Shown in pieces: positions 46,796 through 54,781 of a stretch of 64,000 bases of DNA. The stretch comes from Spongiimicrobium salis (lineage in GTDB: Bacteria > Bacteroidota > Bacteroidia > Flavobacteriales > Flavobacteriaceae). A program made the translations under genes and the position numbers. The notes below the pieces were generated by a model. The model did not search any database. It worked only from the letters and a program-made list of their open reading frames with translations, and had not been told where the DNA came from. Position 1 is the stretch's first letter; each line of letters starts with the position of its first letter. Location: contig NZ_JBHEQA010000001.1 in assembly GCF_043678055.1 (NCBI RefSeq), positions 744,001 through 808,000 of the forward strand, written 5' to 3'.

Positions 46796-46996
46796 CTAGA
46801 ATCTCGTTAGACCAGAATCGGAATCAGAATCAGAATCGGAATCAGAATCAGAATCTGTCAATGAAGAAGAAGATGAAGATGAAGAAGAGGATGAAGAAGA
46901 GGATGAACTATCATCACTTGCGCCTCCTAAAATCATACTTAAGTTGTCTTTACTCAAAATGTTTTCTTCCTGAACTGCAAACTTTTTTAATTTCAT
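46796..46996 (-). CDS. GG-leader precursor peptide with poly-Ser/(Asp-Ser)7 core
   Basis: 66 residues from MKLKKFAVQEENIL; the upstream ATG at 47014 is less likely because GG leaders of this phylum typically begin MKxLK. The leader ends LSMILGG (residues 19-25), the site expected for cleavage. The core is ASDD, then 16 consecutive Ser, Leu-Thr, seven Asp-Ser pairs and GLTRF. Ser/Thr hydroxyls and Asp carboxyls are exactly the partners that a graspetide ligase joins as esters, so the whole core is potential substrate. The gene is first in a four-gene minus-strand operon. No clear TAnnTTTG promoter was found in the 100 bp upstream. Confidence 0.85.
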   Translation of the reverse strand: MKLKKFAVQEENILSKDNLSMILGGASDDSSSSSSSSSSSSSSSSLTDSDSDSDSDSDSDSGLTRF

Positions 46997-47551
46997 AATA
47001 GTATATTTAAACAATTATTGCCTACTCATTTTTTAAAGGCTTTTCGGCTTCCTCCTACTTTTTAAAAGTAAAAAATATTTGTAGGAAAATACATCGTTTA
47101 ATATAAGTTTAACTTTAATTTAATATTCTACCCTCTGGTTCTTCCCGAGCCTTTATTACAATACTTCATTGATTATACGTTACTTACCAAGTATTTATAG
47201 TACCCAATCAAGGGAAAGCGGTCTTCTGTCTTATAAAAAACAGCTTCTGACATACTCTTTCACCTCTATAAATTCCCTAAAACATTGGGTTTTTAGAGTT
47301 TTCCCTCAGATATAGAACTATTCTCCAGAAAGAATTAAACATTACATTGCCGTGCGCGTCTTTCGTATTCTTTTTAGCCCTATCTGCTAAAAATTTGCTT
47401 GAAAATGTAGATTTATGTATTAAAAATCTGTGTAGTAATGCGGAGGTTATTTCAAAAAAGTATTATAGATCAAACTCGAAATAAAATACGTAAAATCTTA
47501 TTTTATTTATACAGAAATAAAAGACTAAAAACTGTTCAAGTAAGGTAAAAA
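46997..47551. other. AT-rich gene-free stretch upstream of the peptide cluster
   Basis: About 555 bp with no open frame that looks coding and no RNA gene I can recognise. An imperfect inverted repeat (TCCTACTTTTT near 47051 against ATTTGTAGGA near 47077) lies about 60 bp upstream of the precursor start and could be an operator or a decayed terminator. Confidence 0.4.
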
Positions 47552-47825
47552 CAAAAATCCGAGCACTTCTTAGTATCAGGATCATTCTTAAAAACGTTGT
47601 TGGCCCACTAAGACCTCCTTCGACAAGCTAAGGATGAACTCCTTGCCCAAGCGAATTCCGAAAACAAAAAATCCCAACATCTTACGACATCGGGATTATT
47701 CTTAAACTCTGTTGGCCTACTAGGACTCCCTTCGGCAAGCTCAGGATAAACTTCTCGTCCAAGAGAATTCCAAAAACAAAAAATCCCGACATCTTACGAC
47801 ATCGGGATTATTCTTAAACTCTGTT
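47552..47825. repeat. Three tandem ~112-bp repeats carrying the tRNA-Gln 3' end
   Basis: Unit boundaries lie near 47552, 47665 and 47777 (periods 113 and 112 bp). Each unit starts with a hairpin region (ATCCCGACATC and ATCGGGAT), then ATTCTTAAA, then a copy of the tRNA-Gln 3' end (GTTGGCCTACTAGGACTC). The first two units continue with CCCTTCGGCAAGCTCAGG-type sequence and GAATTCC; the third instead runs into the functional tRNA. The middle unit matches the third almost exactly and the outermost one is clearly decayed, which gives an age order. Confidence 0.85.
47782..47809 (-). terminator. Terminator of tRNA-Gln
   Basis: AATCCCGA (47782-47789) pairs with TCGGGATT (47802-47809). On the minus strand the hairpin lies 15 bp after the tRNA 3' end and is followed by a T-rich run. 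A near-copy lies one repeat unit further on (about 47670-47697). Confidence 0.75.
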
Positions 47826-47895
47826 GGCCTACTAGGACTCGAACCTAGAACGACTGGACCAAAACCAGCTGTGTTGCCAATTACACCATAGGCCA
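47825..47895 (-). tRNA. tRNA-Gln (anticodon TTG)
   Basis: A 71-nt cloverleaf on the minus strand. The acceptor stem is TGGCCTA paired with TAGGCCA. The D arm contains GGTGTAATTGGCAACAC. The anticodon stem CTGG/CCAG encloses a loop with TTG, which reads CAA. The T arm is CTAGG TTCGAGT CCTAG. CCA is partly encoded only through the acceptor end (GGCCA) and is not otherwise present. It is preceded by a good promoter and followed by a terminator. Confidence 0.96.
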
Positions 47896-47913
47896 ATACC
47901 TATTAAGAGCGTG

Positions 47914-47944
47914 CAAATTTAAAACAAAGTTTTGTTTGCGCAAA
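47914..47944 (-). promoter_or_regulatory. Promoter of tRNA-Gln
   Basis: On the minus strand TTTG (47941-47944) is followed after 19 bases by TAAATTTG (47914-47921), a perfect match to the Bacteroidetes TTTG-N19-TAnnTTTG promoter, ending about 19 bp before the mature tRNA. Confidence 0.75.
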
Positions 47945-48160
47945 TACTTCTACCATTTATTTTAGGATTAATTTCATATTCCTTTGGAATTGTTCCCAAA
48001 GCTTTTCTTAAAAGTAGGTTTAATTTTTATTTAAATTAGTAAATTCGCCCTTAATTGTAACACTGGAACCTTCATCTGGCATTGACCTTATGAAATGATC
48101 CAATGATTTTAAAATCATCATATTGCGAAATCAGTGTTTCACTAACAAACCGCGTATTTC

Positions 48161-51100
48161 ATGTTTTCAAAGAACTTTCAGAAATGGGACACCATCTTAG
48201 GATGGGCCGTTTTTTTTATTGCACTTATTGTTTATGGAATCACCGTAGAGCCCACAGGGAGTTTTTGGGATGCCGGAGAATACATTACGACTTCTGCAAA
48301 ATTACAAGTAGGTCACCCTCCTGGAGCGCCTTTATTACAGATGATCGGAGCCTTCTTCTCCCTATTTGCTTTTAACGACCCTTCTAAAGTGGCCTTGATG
48401 GTCAATTATGTTTCTGGAGTATCAAGTGCTTTTACCGTACTCTTTATGTTTTGGACCATAACTAATTTGGTGCGAAAATTAATCTCTAAGGGCCATGCCT
48501 TCACCAATTCCCGTGCCATTGCGGTTTTTGGCAGTGGTTTGGTAGGTTCTCTAGCTTTTGCTTTTTCGGATAGCTTCTGGTTCAATGCTGTAGAAACGGA
48601 GGTTTATGCCATGGCTAGTTTTATTATGTCCTTATTGCTTTGGATGGGGCTTAAATGGACAGACAATATTGAGCATCCAAGAGGCAATAAATGGCTGATT
48701 CTTATCTCCTTTGTAGTGGGACTTACGTTTGGAATTCAGTTTATGGGCTTTTTGGCCATACCGTCTATTGGACTGCTCTATTATTTTAAAAAGTACAAAA
48801 CCACAACGGTCAAGAATTTTTTGTTGGCCAATATTGCCGTGGTCACCCTTTTAATTTTGGTGTATAAATTCTCGCTGACCTATGTCTTAAAACTGTTTGG
48901 GTGGAGCGAAGTGTTCTTCATCAATAGCATTGGACTTCCGTTTAATTCGGGAACCATCATTATGGGACTCATTTTTATTGGCGCCTTTTATTTTGGCCTC
49001 AACTATACGCGGAAAAATGATTTTAGGACGGCCAATACCATTGTACTCTGCCTCATGTTTCTTTTTCTAGGGTTCTCCTCCTGGCTTATGCTCCCTATAC
49101 GAGCCAATGCCAATGTGGTTGTTAACGAAAATGACCCTTCCGATGCAAGATCCCTATTAGCGTATTACAATCGAGAACAATACCCTGGTGTTGATAGTCC
49201 TTTTTATGGCACCTACTATTCCAATTTATTCGCCTCGGCAGGCGAGGATAAAGACGACAAGCCCAAATATGAAAAGGATGAAGTTTTGGGTAAATATATC
49301 ATTGTAAACCATTGGGAAGGTGCAGTTCAAGGTCCAAATAAAAAACATGTTGGCCTACTCCCCAGATTATGGAGCGAACAGCATGCCGAAAATTACATGA
49401 AATATTTTGGAGGATTGGATTTCAGAATGAAAGAATCCAATGAAGAATTGCGAAAAGCAGTGGCTCAATTAAAAGAAGGCTATGCCAGAGGTGAGGTAGA
49501 AGAAGGCCAATATATTCAATTCTTGCAACAATTCAGCGACTATATCGAAGTGGAACCTCCTTCTCTATGGGACAATATTGAATACATGTTCAGCTTTCAA
49601 TTTGGCTATATGTATGGACGTTACTTTATGTGGAATTTTGTCGGAAAACAAGATGACATTCAAGGAAAATACAACAATAATGGCAATTGGCTCAGTGGTA
49701 TTGGCTTTGTCGACAATTGGTTTAGGGGAAGTCAGGAAAACTTGCCCAGTGATGTAAAAAACAACAAAGGAAGAAACACCTATTTCTTTCTTCCCTTTCT
49801 TCTAGGAATCATTGGAATTTTATTTCAAATTGCCAGAAACCCCAAACAGTTCTGGGTGCTATTCGTGTTTTTTATATTTACTGGAATCGCCATACAATTT
49901 TACACCAACCCCTATATTTTTCAACCTCGGGAACGCGATTATTCCCTTGTTGGTTCTTTTTACATCTTTGCATTATGGATCGGCTTGGGCGTATATGGGC
50001 TTTTTGATGAATTTAGAAAACTAGTTTCCCCCAAAGTATTGGCACCCGCTATCACCGTTGTTTGTCTATTGGCCGTACCAACGGTCATGGCCTACCAAAA
50101 TTGGGATGATCACGATCGCTCAGGACGTTATACGGCCAGAGCCTCTGCCAAGGCTTATCTAGATTCCACCCACGAAAACGTAGGTTCTATTATTTTTACT
50201 ATTGGTGATAATGATACTTTTCCCCTTTGGTATGTTCAGGAAATTGAGAATTACCGTACCGATGTTCGTGTGATCAACACCAGTCTTTTTGCCACGGATT
50301 GGTATATTGATCAGATGAAGGCCAAAGCCTATAATAGTGAGCCCATCCCTTCCCAATTGACCCATGAAAAATATCGTTTGGGATCAAGGGACGTCATCCT
50401 CTTTCAAGGACTGACAGAGTCCAGATGGGACATCAAAGATTTTATGAATTGGATCGATAGCGATAAGCCACAGACTAAAATCAAGTATCACCTTCAAAAG
50501 CAGGGTGCCGATGTTTCCCAATACCCCGAGAGCACCTTGGATTTGGTGTTTTACCCCACGAACAAGATTAGAATTCCTGTGAATAAGGAAAATGTTTTAA
50601 AAAGTGGTATTGTAAAGGAAAAAGATGCGGATTTGATCTTGGATTATATTGATATAGACCTCCCCAAAGGAGCGCTTCCCAAGAACAGGATTTTGATGTT
50701 GGACATTATTGCCAATAACGATTGGAAACGTCCAATTTACTTTTCTGGAGGAAGTTTTGACAATGCAGAATACATTTGGATGAAAGATTATCTGCAGATG
50801 GATGGTCTTGCTTATAAGCTTGTCCCTATAAAAACACAGAACAGAAGTCCTTATGAACTAGGTAGAATTGATGCCGATCTTATGTATGATATTGTCATGA
50901 ACTGGGACTGGGGCAATTCTGGAAGCACGGAAATCTATCACGATCCGCAGACCCGAACCCAAGGCCTTTCTTATCGAGGGAATTTGGCCCGCTTAACGGA
51001 AACCTTAATCAATGAGAACAAGATAGATAAAGCCAAGGATATTATCAATCTCAGCATGGAGAATATGCCCTTGGATTACTTTGGCTATTATACGTTTGTA

Positions 51101-51475
51101 GAGCCCTTTTTGGATGGTTATTACAAGGTTGGGGAAACAGAGAAAGGGCGTGCACTTTTTGAGCAATTGAAGAAAAAATACCAAGAACGCTTGGATTATT
51201 ATGCCGGAGTCCCCTTAGACGAGCAATATCAATATCTGGACAATATACTGTCTGATATGGAAGGCTACCAGCGAAACATTAATATCTTAATTCAGAATAA
51301 AGATCGGGAATACGTAGAAAAAGAAACAAAAATCTTTAATGCCTATATTGATAAGTTCGCGCATTTTATGGGTGATGACAATCCTTTTGAGGACAGTATC
51401 GAAGAAACGCCACCACCAAGTGATAGCATCCCGGAAGCCGTTTTGGACACACTTCTTGAAAATAGCACTGAATAA
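48161..51475 (+). CDS. DUF2723 polytopic membrane protein (probable GT117-like glycosyltransferase)
   Basis: 1,104 residues. The N-terminal 640 residues hold roughly a dozen transmembrane helices and open with the DUF2723 signature (TVEPTGSFWDAGEYITTSAK, KLQVGHPPGAPLLQMIGAFF), in which an acidic residue in the first extracytoplasmic loop recalls GT-C glycosyltransferases such as protein O-mannosyltransferases. A second recognisable block is IFTIGDNDTFPLWYVQEIEN in the soluble part (about 677-696). The C-terminus has TPR-like helices and an acidic tail. The family is grouped with lipid-linked sugar transferases; substrate unknown. It is the first gene right of the tRNA-Gln and is followed by phzF-like at 27 bp, so co-transcription is likely. 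Confidence 0.85.
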   Translation: MFSKNFQKWDTILGWAVFFIALIVYGITVEPTGSFWDAGEYITTSAKLQVGHPPGAPLLQMIGAFFSLFAFNDPSKVALMVNYVSGVSSAFTVLFMFWTITNLVRKLISKGHAFTNSRAIAVFGSGLVGSLAFAFSDSFWFNAVETEVYAMASFIMSLLLWMGLKWTDNIEHPRGNKWLILISFVVGLTFGIQFMGFLAIPSIGLLYYFKKYKTTTVKNFLLANIAVVTLLILVYKFSLTYVLKLFGWSEVFFINSIGLPFNSGTIIMGLIFIGAFYFGLNYTRKNDFRTANTIVLCLMFLFLGFSSWLMLPIRANANVVVNENDPSDARSLLAYYNREQYPGVDSPFYGTYYSNLFASAGEDKDDKPKYEKDEVLGKYIIVNHWEGAVQGPNKKHVGLLPRLWSEQHAENYMKYFGGLDFRMKESNEELRKAVAQLKEGYARGEVEEGQYIQFLQQFSDYIEVEPPSLWDNIEYMFSFQFGYMYGRYFMWNFVGKQDDIQGKYNNNGNWLSGIGFVDNWFRGSQENLPSDVKNNKGRNTYFFLPFLLGIIGILFQIARNPKQFWVLFVFFIFTGIAIQFYTNPYIFQPRERDYSLVGSFYIFALWIGLGVYGLFDEFRKLVSPKVLAPAITVVCLLAVPTVMAYQNWDDHDRSGRYTARASAKAYLDSTHENVGSIIFTIGDNDTFPLWYVQEIENYRTDVRVINTSLFATDWYIDQMKAKAYNSEPIPSQLTHEKYRLGSRDVILFQGLTESRWDIKDFMNWIDSDKPQTKIKYHLQKQGADVSQYPESTLDLVFYPTNKIRIPVNKENVLKSGIVKEKDADLILDYIDIDLPKGALPKNRILMLDIIANNDWKRPIYFSGGSFDNAEYIWMKDYLQMDGLAYKLVPIKTQNRSPYELGRIDADLMYDIVMNWDWGNSGSTEIYHDPQTRTQGLSYRGNLARLTETLINENKIDKAKDIINLSMENMPLDYFGYYTFVEPFLDGYYKVGETEKGRALFEQLKKKYQERLDYYAGVPLDEQYQYLDNILSDMEGYQRNINILIQNKDREYVEKETKIFNAYIDKFAHFMGDDNPFEDSIEETPPPSDSIPEAVLDTLLENSTE

Positions 51476-51502
51476 TGGTCCCGGCAGCATAATACCATAG
51501 AC

Positions 51503-52300
51503 ATGATGTCTGAAAAATTGCAATTATTTCAAATCGACACCTTTACCGATACTATTTTCGGTGGAAACCCAGCTGCTGTACTGCTGCTAAAAGAATGGCT
51601 CTCCGCAGAGAAAATGCAAAAAATTGCCAATGAGAACAATTTAGCTGAAACTGTTTTTATTGTACAGAAGGAAAAAGCCTTATTTGAGATTCGATGGTTT
51701 ACCCCCACTGTCGAGGTAGATTTATGCGGACACGCAACTCTTGCAGCAGCTTATGTCCTTTTTACCTATCATGGTTTTTCTTTAGATCGTGTCAACTTTC
51801 ATTCCCATGCCAGCGGAGTCCTATCCGTTACCAAAAAGGAGGATGCCCTAACTTTGGATTTTCCTGTAGATAGCTACACTAGCGTAAATCCTCCTCAAGA
51901 ACTACTGGAAGCTTTTGACGCTGTTCCCATTGAAACTTATAAAGGAAAAACAGATTATCTGCTTATTTTTTCTTCCCAAAAGGAAGTGGAAATGGCAAAA
52001 CCTAATTTAAACCTTATTAAAAGCTGTGATAGTCGGGGCGTAATTATTACGGCCCAGGGAGAGGAAGTTGATTTTGTATCTCGTTTTTTTGCACCGCAAT
52101 CTGGAATTGACGAAGATCCCGTAACAGGCTCAGCACATACTACCTTAACGCCCATTTGGAGTAAGAAATTGGGAAAACTCACCTTATCGGCACAGCAATT
52201 ATCTGCAAGAAAAGGAGAATTAACCTGTACGTTGAAAGGGAATCGTGTTCAAATTACTGGAAAAGCAGTAACCTATATGATTGGGGAATTGCTCTTATAA
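51503..52300 (+). CDS. PhzF-family isomerase/epimerase-like protein
   Basis: 265 residues with two similar halves, the PhzF/diaminopimelate-epimerase fold. The family motifs TIFGGNPAAVLLL near the start, ENNLAETVFI (with the catalytic glutamate), DLCGHATLAAAYVLF and DEDPVTGSAHTTLTP are all present. PhzF proper isomerises a phenazine precursor, but most bacterial members are housekeeping proteins of unknown substrate and no phenazine genes are nearby. The start at 51503 (MMSEK) or 51506 makes one residue of difference. It follows the DUF2723 gene closely. Confidence 0.9.
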   Translation: MMSEKLQLFQIDTFTDTIFGGNPAAVLLLKEWLSAEKMQKIANENNLAETVFIVQKEKALFEIRWFTPTVEVDLCGHATLAAAYVLFTYHGFSLDRVNFHSHASGVLSVTKKEDALTLDFPVDSYTSVNPPQELLEAFDAVPIETYKGKTDYLLIFSSQKEVEMAKPNLNLIKSCDSRGVIITAQGEEVDFVSRFFAPQSGIDEDPVTGSAHTTLTPIWSKKLGKLTLSAQQLSARKGELTCTLKGNRVQITGKAVTYMIGELLL

Positions 52301-52340
52301 TGGCTAAATCTGTCCATTAAAAAGGTATGTCTGACATAGT

Positions 52341-52637
52341 TTAGATATATTCATTCAAGATACCTATTAAAGTATTGGCATCCTGTTCTCCACTTTGGCG
52401 CCATACCATTTCCCCTTTTTTATAGATCATCAAGGTAGGCAGTCCTTTTACTCGCAAGGCTTGGGAGAGTTCTTTATTTTTATCAACATCTATTTTAATG
52501 ACTTTCCCCTTATCCCCAAGAGCTGCAGCAACATCTTTCAATACTGGGTGCATGGATGCCGATTGCTCATTCCATTCTGCATAGAAGTCCAGCAGTACAG
52601 GAACTTTTAAATCTATTAGTTCACCAAATTTAGACAT
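52341..52637 (-). CDS. Thioredoxin-fold protein lacking the CxxC active site
   Basis: 98 residues, a complete minimal thioredoxin fold (LLDFYAEWNEQSASMHPVL, then KVIKIDVDKNKEL, then the cis-proline loop VKGLPTLMIYKKGEMVWRQSG). Where thioredoxins have WCGPC, this protein has W22-N-E-Q-S26, so both redox cysteines are replaced by Asn and Ser and no other cysteine occurs in the protein. It cannot be a dithiol oxidoreductase. A binding or chaperone role is more likely. No signal peptide, so cytoplasmic. It converges on the PhzF gene and lies about 95 bp downstream of the metallophosphoesterase gene. Confidence 0.88.
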   Translation of the reverse strand: MSKFGELIDLKVPVLLDFYAEWNEQSASMHPVLKDVAAALGDKGKVIKIDVDKNKELSQALRVKGLPTLMIYKKGEMVWRQSGEQDANTLIGILNEYI

Positions 52638-52732
52638 AACTTATAGTACTGAATTTAATATATTCAAATGTAAGAAAAAATGTTAATACACTGCGAATAT
52701 CCTATTTTATCACATATCTACGAGCAAAAATA

Positions 52733-54001
52733 CTATGCTAGATCTTTCTTTTTTAAAGTAATCACAGTAATCTCTGGCCATATCCCTACTCTTCCGGGAT
52801 AACCGATAAACCCAAAACCTCTATTTACATTGATAAACTGGCCCAGTTCTTCATATATGCCTGCCCAATACTTGTATCGAAAACGTACTGGACTTAATTT
52901 AAACCATCCAGGGATTTCAATGCCAAATTGCATGCCATGGGTATGACCGCTCAATGTAAGATGATAATGATAATCATCGGAAACCACCTCTTCTTCCCAA
53001 TGCGAAGGGTCATGACTCATTAATATCTTAAAATCGTTCTTATGAATTCCAGAAGCGGCTTTCTTCAAGTCTCCAGCTTTCTTAAAACCGCCTTTGCCCC
53101 AATTTTCAACACCGACCAAGGCTATTTTATCGTCTCCTTTGGTTAAGTATCGGTTTTCATTGAGCAAAAGATCAAAGCCCATATCTTTCTGAAGTTTCAT
53201 TAAGCTATGGAGATTCGCTTTCTTCTTTTCCTCGGATTCCCAACGCACATAATCCCCATAATCATGGTTCCCCAAAACAGAAAACTTGCCATCTTTAGCC
53301 TCTAACTTGGAAAACAAGGCCGCCCAAGGTTCCATTTCCTCAGCCCTATTGTTTACCATATCCCCTGTAAAGAGTATAACATCACTCTGCTGCTCGTTGA
53401 TCAGATCTACCCCATAGGACACCTTTTCACGATCGTCAAAACTTCCACTATGAACATCGGAAATCTGCGTGATTTTATATCCATCAAAAGCTTCTGGAAG
53501 ATCATCGAACTCCAATACGTAGTTCAGGACTTTAAAATTGTACTTTCCCTTGTACATTCCAAAAAGTAAGGCCCCAAAGGGCAAAGCGGCCAATCCAAGG
53601 GCTATTGCACTTACAAACTTCCTTCTTGAAGGAACATTAAACTCCTTGGTGCTTCCAAACAATTTGGTATACAGCGCCACAAAAAACCGAACCACATCCT
53701 CAGAAAATATGAAGAAAATAGTGACCATATAAAAAGCCATACTTGCAAGTAAGAACCCAAAGGCAAGGCTTCTGCCATGATCCAAAACCCTATTGGGCGT
53801 ATCTCCTGCGGAAAATTGATAGATAAAGTTTCCAACAATCAGAAGGGATGAAAGAATAAATAAAGCATATATCCACTGATTTTTCGTAAGCGTTTTCAAT
53901 GCTTGAAATGCATAAAAACCAAATGCAGTATATACCCCTAAAAAGATAATCCAACGTAGCATGCCTCTTTTTTTTACAAAGGTATCCCTTTCCATAGGCA
54001 A
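52733..54001 (-). CDS. Membrane-anchored metallophosphoesterase (YkuE-like)
   Basis: 422 residues. Four transmembrane segments occupy about residues 15-155, followed by a calcineurin-type phosphoesterase domain (about 185-420). Metal ligands are in QISDVHSGSF (DxH), LFTGDMVNN (GD), VLGNHDYGDY (GNHD) and LSGHTHGMQFG (GHTH). Relatives include YkuE-type enzymes acting on phospholipids or UDP-sugar lipids, so a role in envelope lipid metabolism is plausible but unproven. A second in-frame Met two residues on is an equal start. It lies 15 bp after cutC on the same strand. Confidence 0.88.
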   Translation of the reverse strand: MPMERDTFVKKRGMLRWIIFLGVYTAFGFYAFQALKTLTKNQWIYALFILSSLLIVGNFIYQFSAGDTPNRVLDHGRSLAFGFLLASMAFYMVTIFFIFSEDVVRFFVALYTKLFGSTKEFNVPSRRKFVSAIALGLAALPFGALLFGMYKGKYNFKVLNYVLEFDDLPEAFDGYKITQISDVHSGSFDDREKVSYGVDLINEQQSDVILFTGDMVNNRAEEMEPWAALFSKLEAKDGKFSVLGNHDYGDYVRWESEEKKKANLHSLMKLQKDMGFDLLLNENRYLTKGDDKIALVGVENWGKGGFKKAGDLKKAASGIHKNDFKILMSHDPSHWEEEVVSDDYHYHLTLSGHTHGMQFGIEIPGWFKLSPVRFRYKYWAGIYEELGQFINVNRGFGFIGYPGRVGIWPEITVITLKKKDLA

Positions 54002-54016
54002 GGGACTCTTTTTTAC

Positions 54017-54742
54017 CTAATTATTAACAATCTCAATAATTTGTCGCACAATAGCAGCATCCGTTACGGCCAAAGCGTCATCTTGTAAAAAAGAAGGAGA
54101 ATTCATCGAGATTTCAGGCTTCCTTTCCAGGCTCTTTTTGAAGGTTGTTCCTGAAAAATGAATTGCTTTAAATCCCCTGTTTTTAAAAGTATTCGCGTTA
54201 TCTGCGCGCACTCCGCCCCCAGGAAGCACAGTGCAGCTTTTTGCATCCTTTGTTAAAGTAGTGAGCAAATCTATTCCCGCTAAAGCTGACTTTTGCTGTC
54301 CGGAAGACAAGACATAATCGACTCCCAAAGCCTCTAATTGCTGGAATGTCCCCAATGGATCTGAGACCCAGTCAAAAGCCCGGTGAAAGGTAAACTTCAA
54401 CGGTTTTGCTAATGCAATCAAGGCTTTGGTGCGTTCTACATCCAATCTAAAATCCTTATAGAGCACCCCACTTACCACCCCTTCAAATCCCATTTCATGA
54501 CAAAGTTCAATGTTGGCTTTCATAATGTCAAATTCCATCTGGGAATACGTAAAATTGCCACTTCTTGGGCGAATCAATACGTGAACAGGGATGGAAATAT
54601 GCGATTTTACAGCTTTTAGCAGACCATAAGAAGGTGTTATCCCTCCCGTACCTAGTTCGGAACAAAGTTCAATACGATCGGCTCCCGCTTTTTCTGCGGC
54701 TAGGGCAGATTCCAAAGAATTGGCACAAACTTCTACTAGCAT
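54017..54742 (-). CDS. cutC: CutC-family TIM-barrel protein
   Basis: 241 residues, the full family length. It opens MLVEVCANSLESALAAEKAG and continues GADRIELCSELGTGGITPSY, with VHVLIRPRSGNF and LPGGGVRADNANTF further on, all conserved CutC features. CutC was first named for copper tolerance in E. coli, but a direct copper role has been questioned. Here it is divergent from a glycosylasparaginase gene across only 39 bp, which instead hints at a role in glycan or glycoprotein breakdown. The metallophosphoesterase follows 15 bp downstream. Confidence 0.92.
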   Translation of the reverse strand: MLVEVCANSLESALAAEKAGADRIELCSELGTGGITPSYGLLKAVKSHISIPVHVLIRPRSGNFTYSQMEFDIMKANIELCHEMGFEGVVSGVLYKDFRLDVERTKALIALAKPLKFTFHRAFDWVSDPLGTFQQLEALGVDYVLSSGQQKSALAGIDLLTTLTKDAKSCTVLPGGGVRADNANTFKNRGFKAIHFSGTTFKKSLERKPEISMNSPSFLQDDALAVTDAAIVRQIIEIVNN

Positions 54743-54781
54743 TTTACTTATATTTAGTCACTAAATTAAGCAACCTTATAG

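Noticed and set aside
46672..46998. Open frame on the plus strand across the peptide precursor, with an Asn/Gln/Arg repeat
   Set aside because: It is the antisense of the Asp-Ser and Ser repeats. The minus-strand reading has a proper GG leader and sits in an operon with its maturases.
47552..47825. Tandem repeats considered as a CRISPR array
   Set aside because: The units are about 112 bp, vary in sequence and contain tRNA-end and terminator segments. There are no unique spacers of constant size and no cas genes.
44446..47895. A complete integrative element or genomic island between the tRNA-Gln and DUF6624
   Set aside because: No integrase, transposase, plasmid or phage gene is present, and no copy of the tRNA end was found at the far side near 44450. 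It remains only a hotspot hypothesis.
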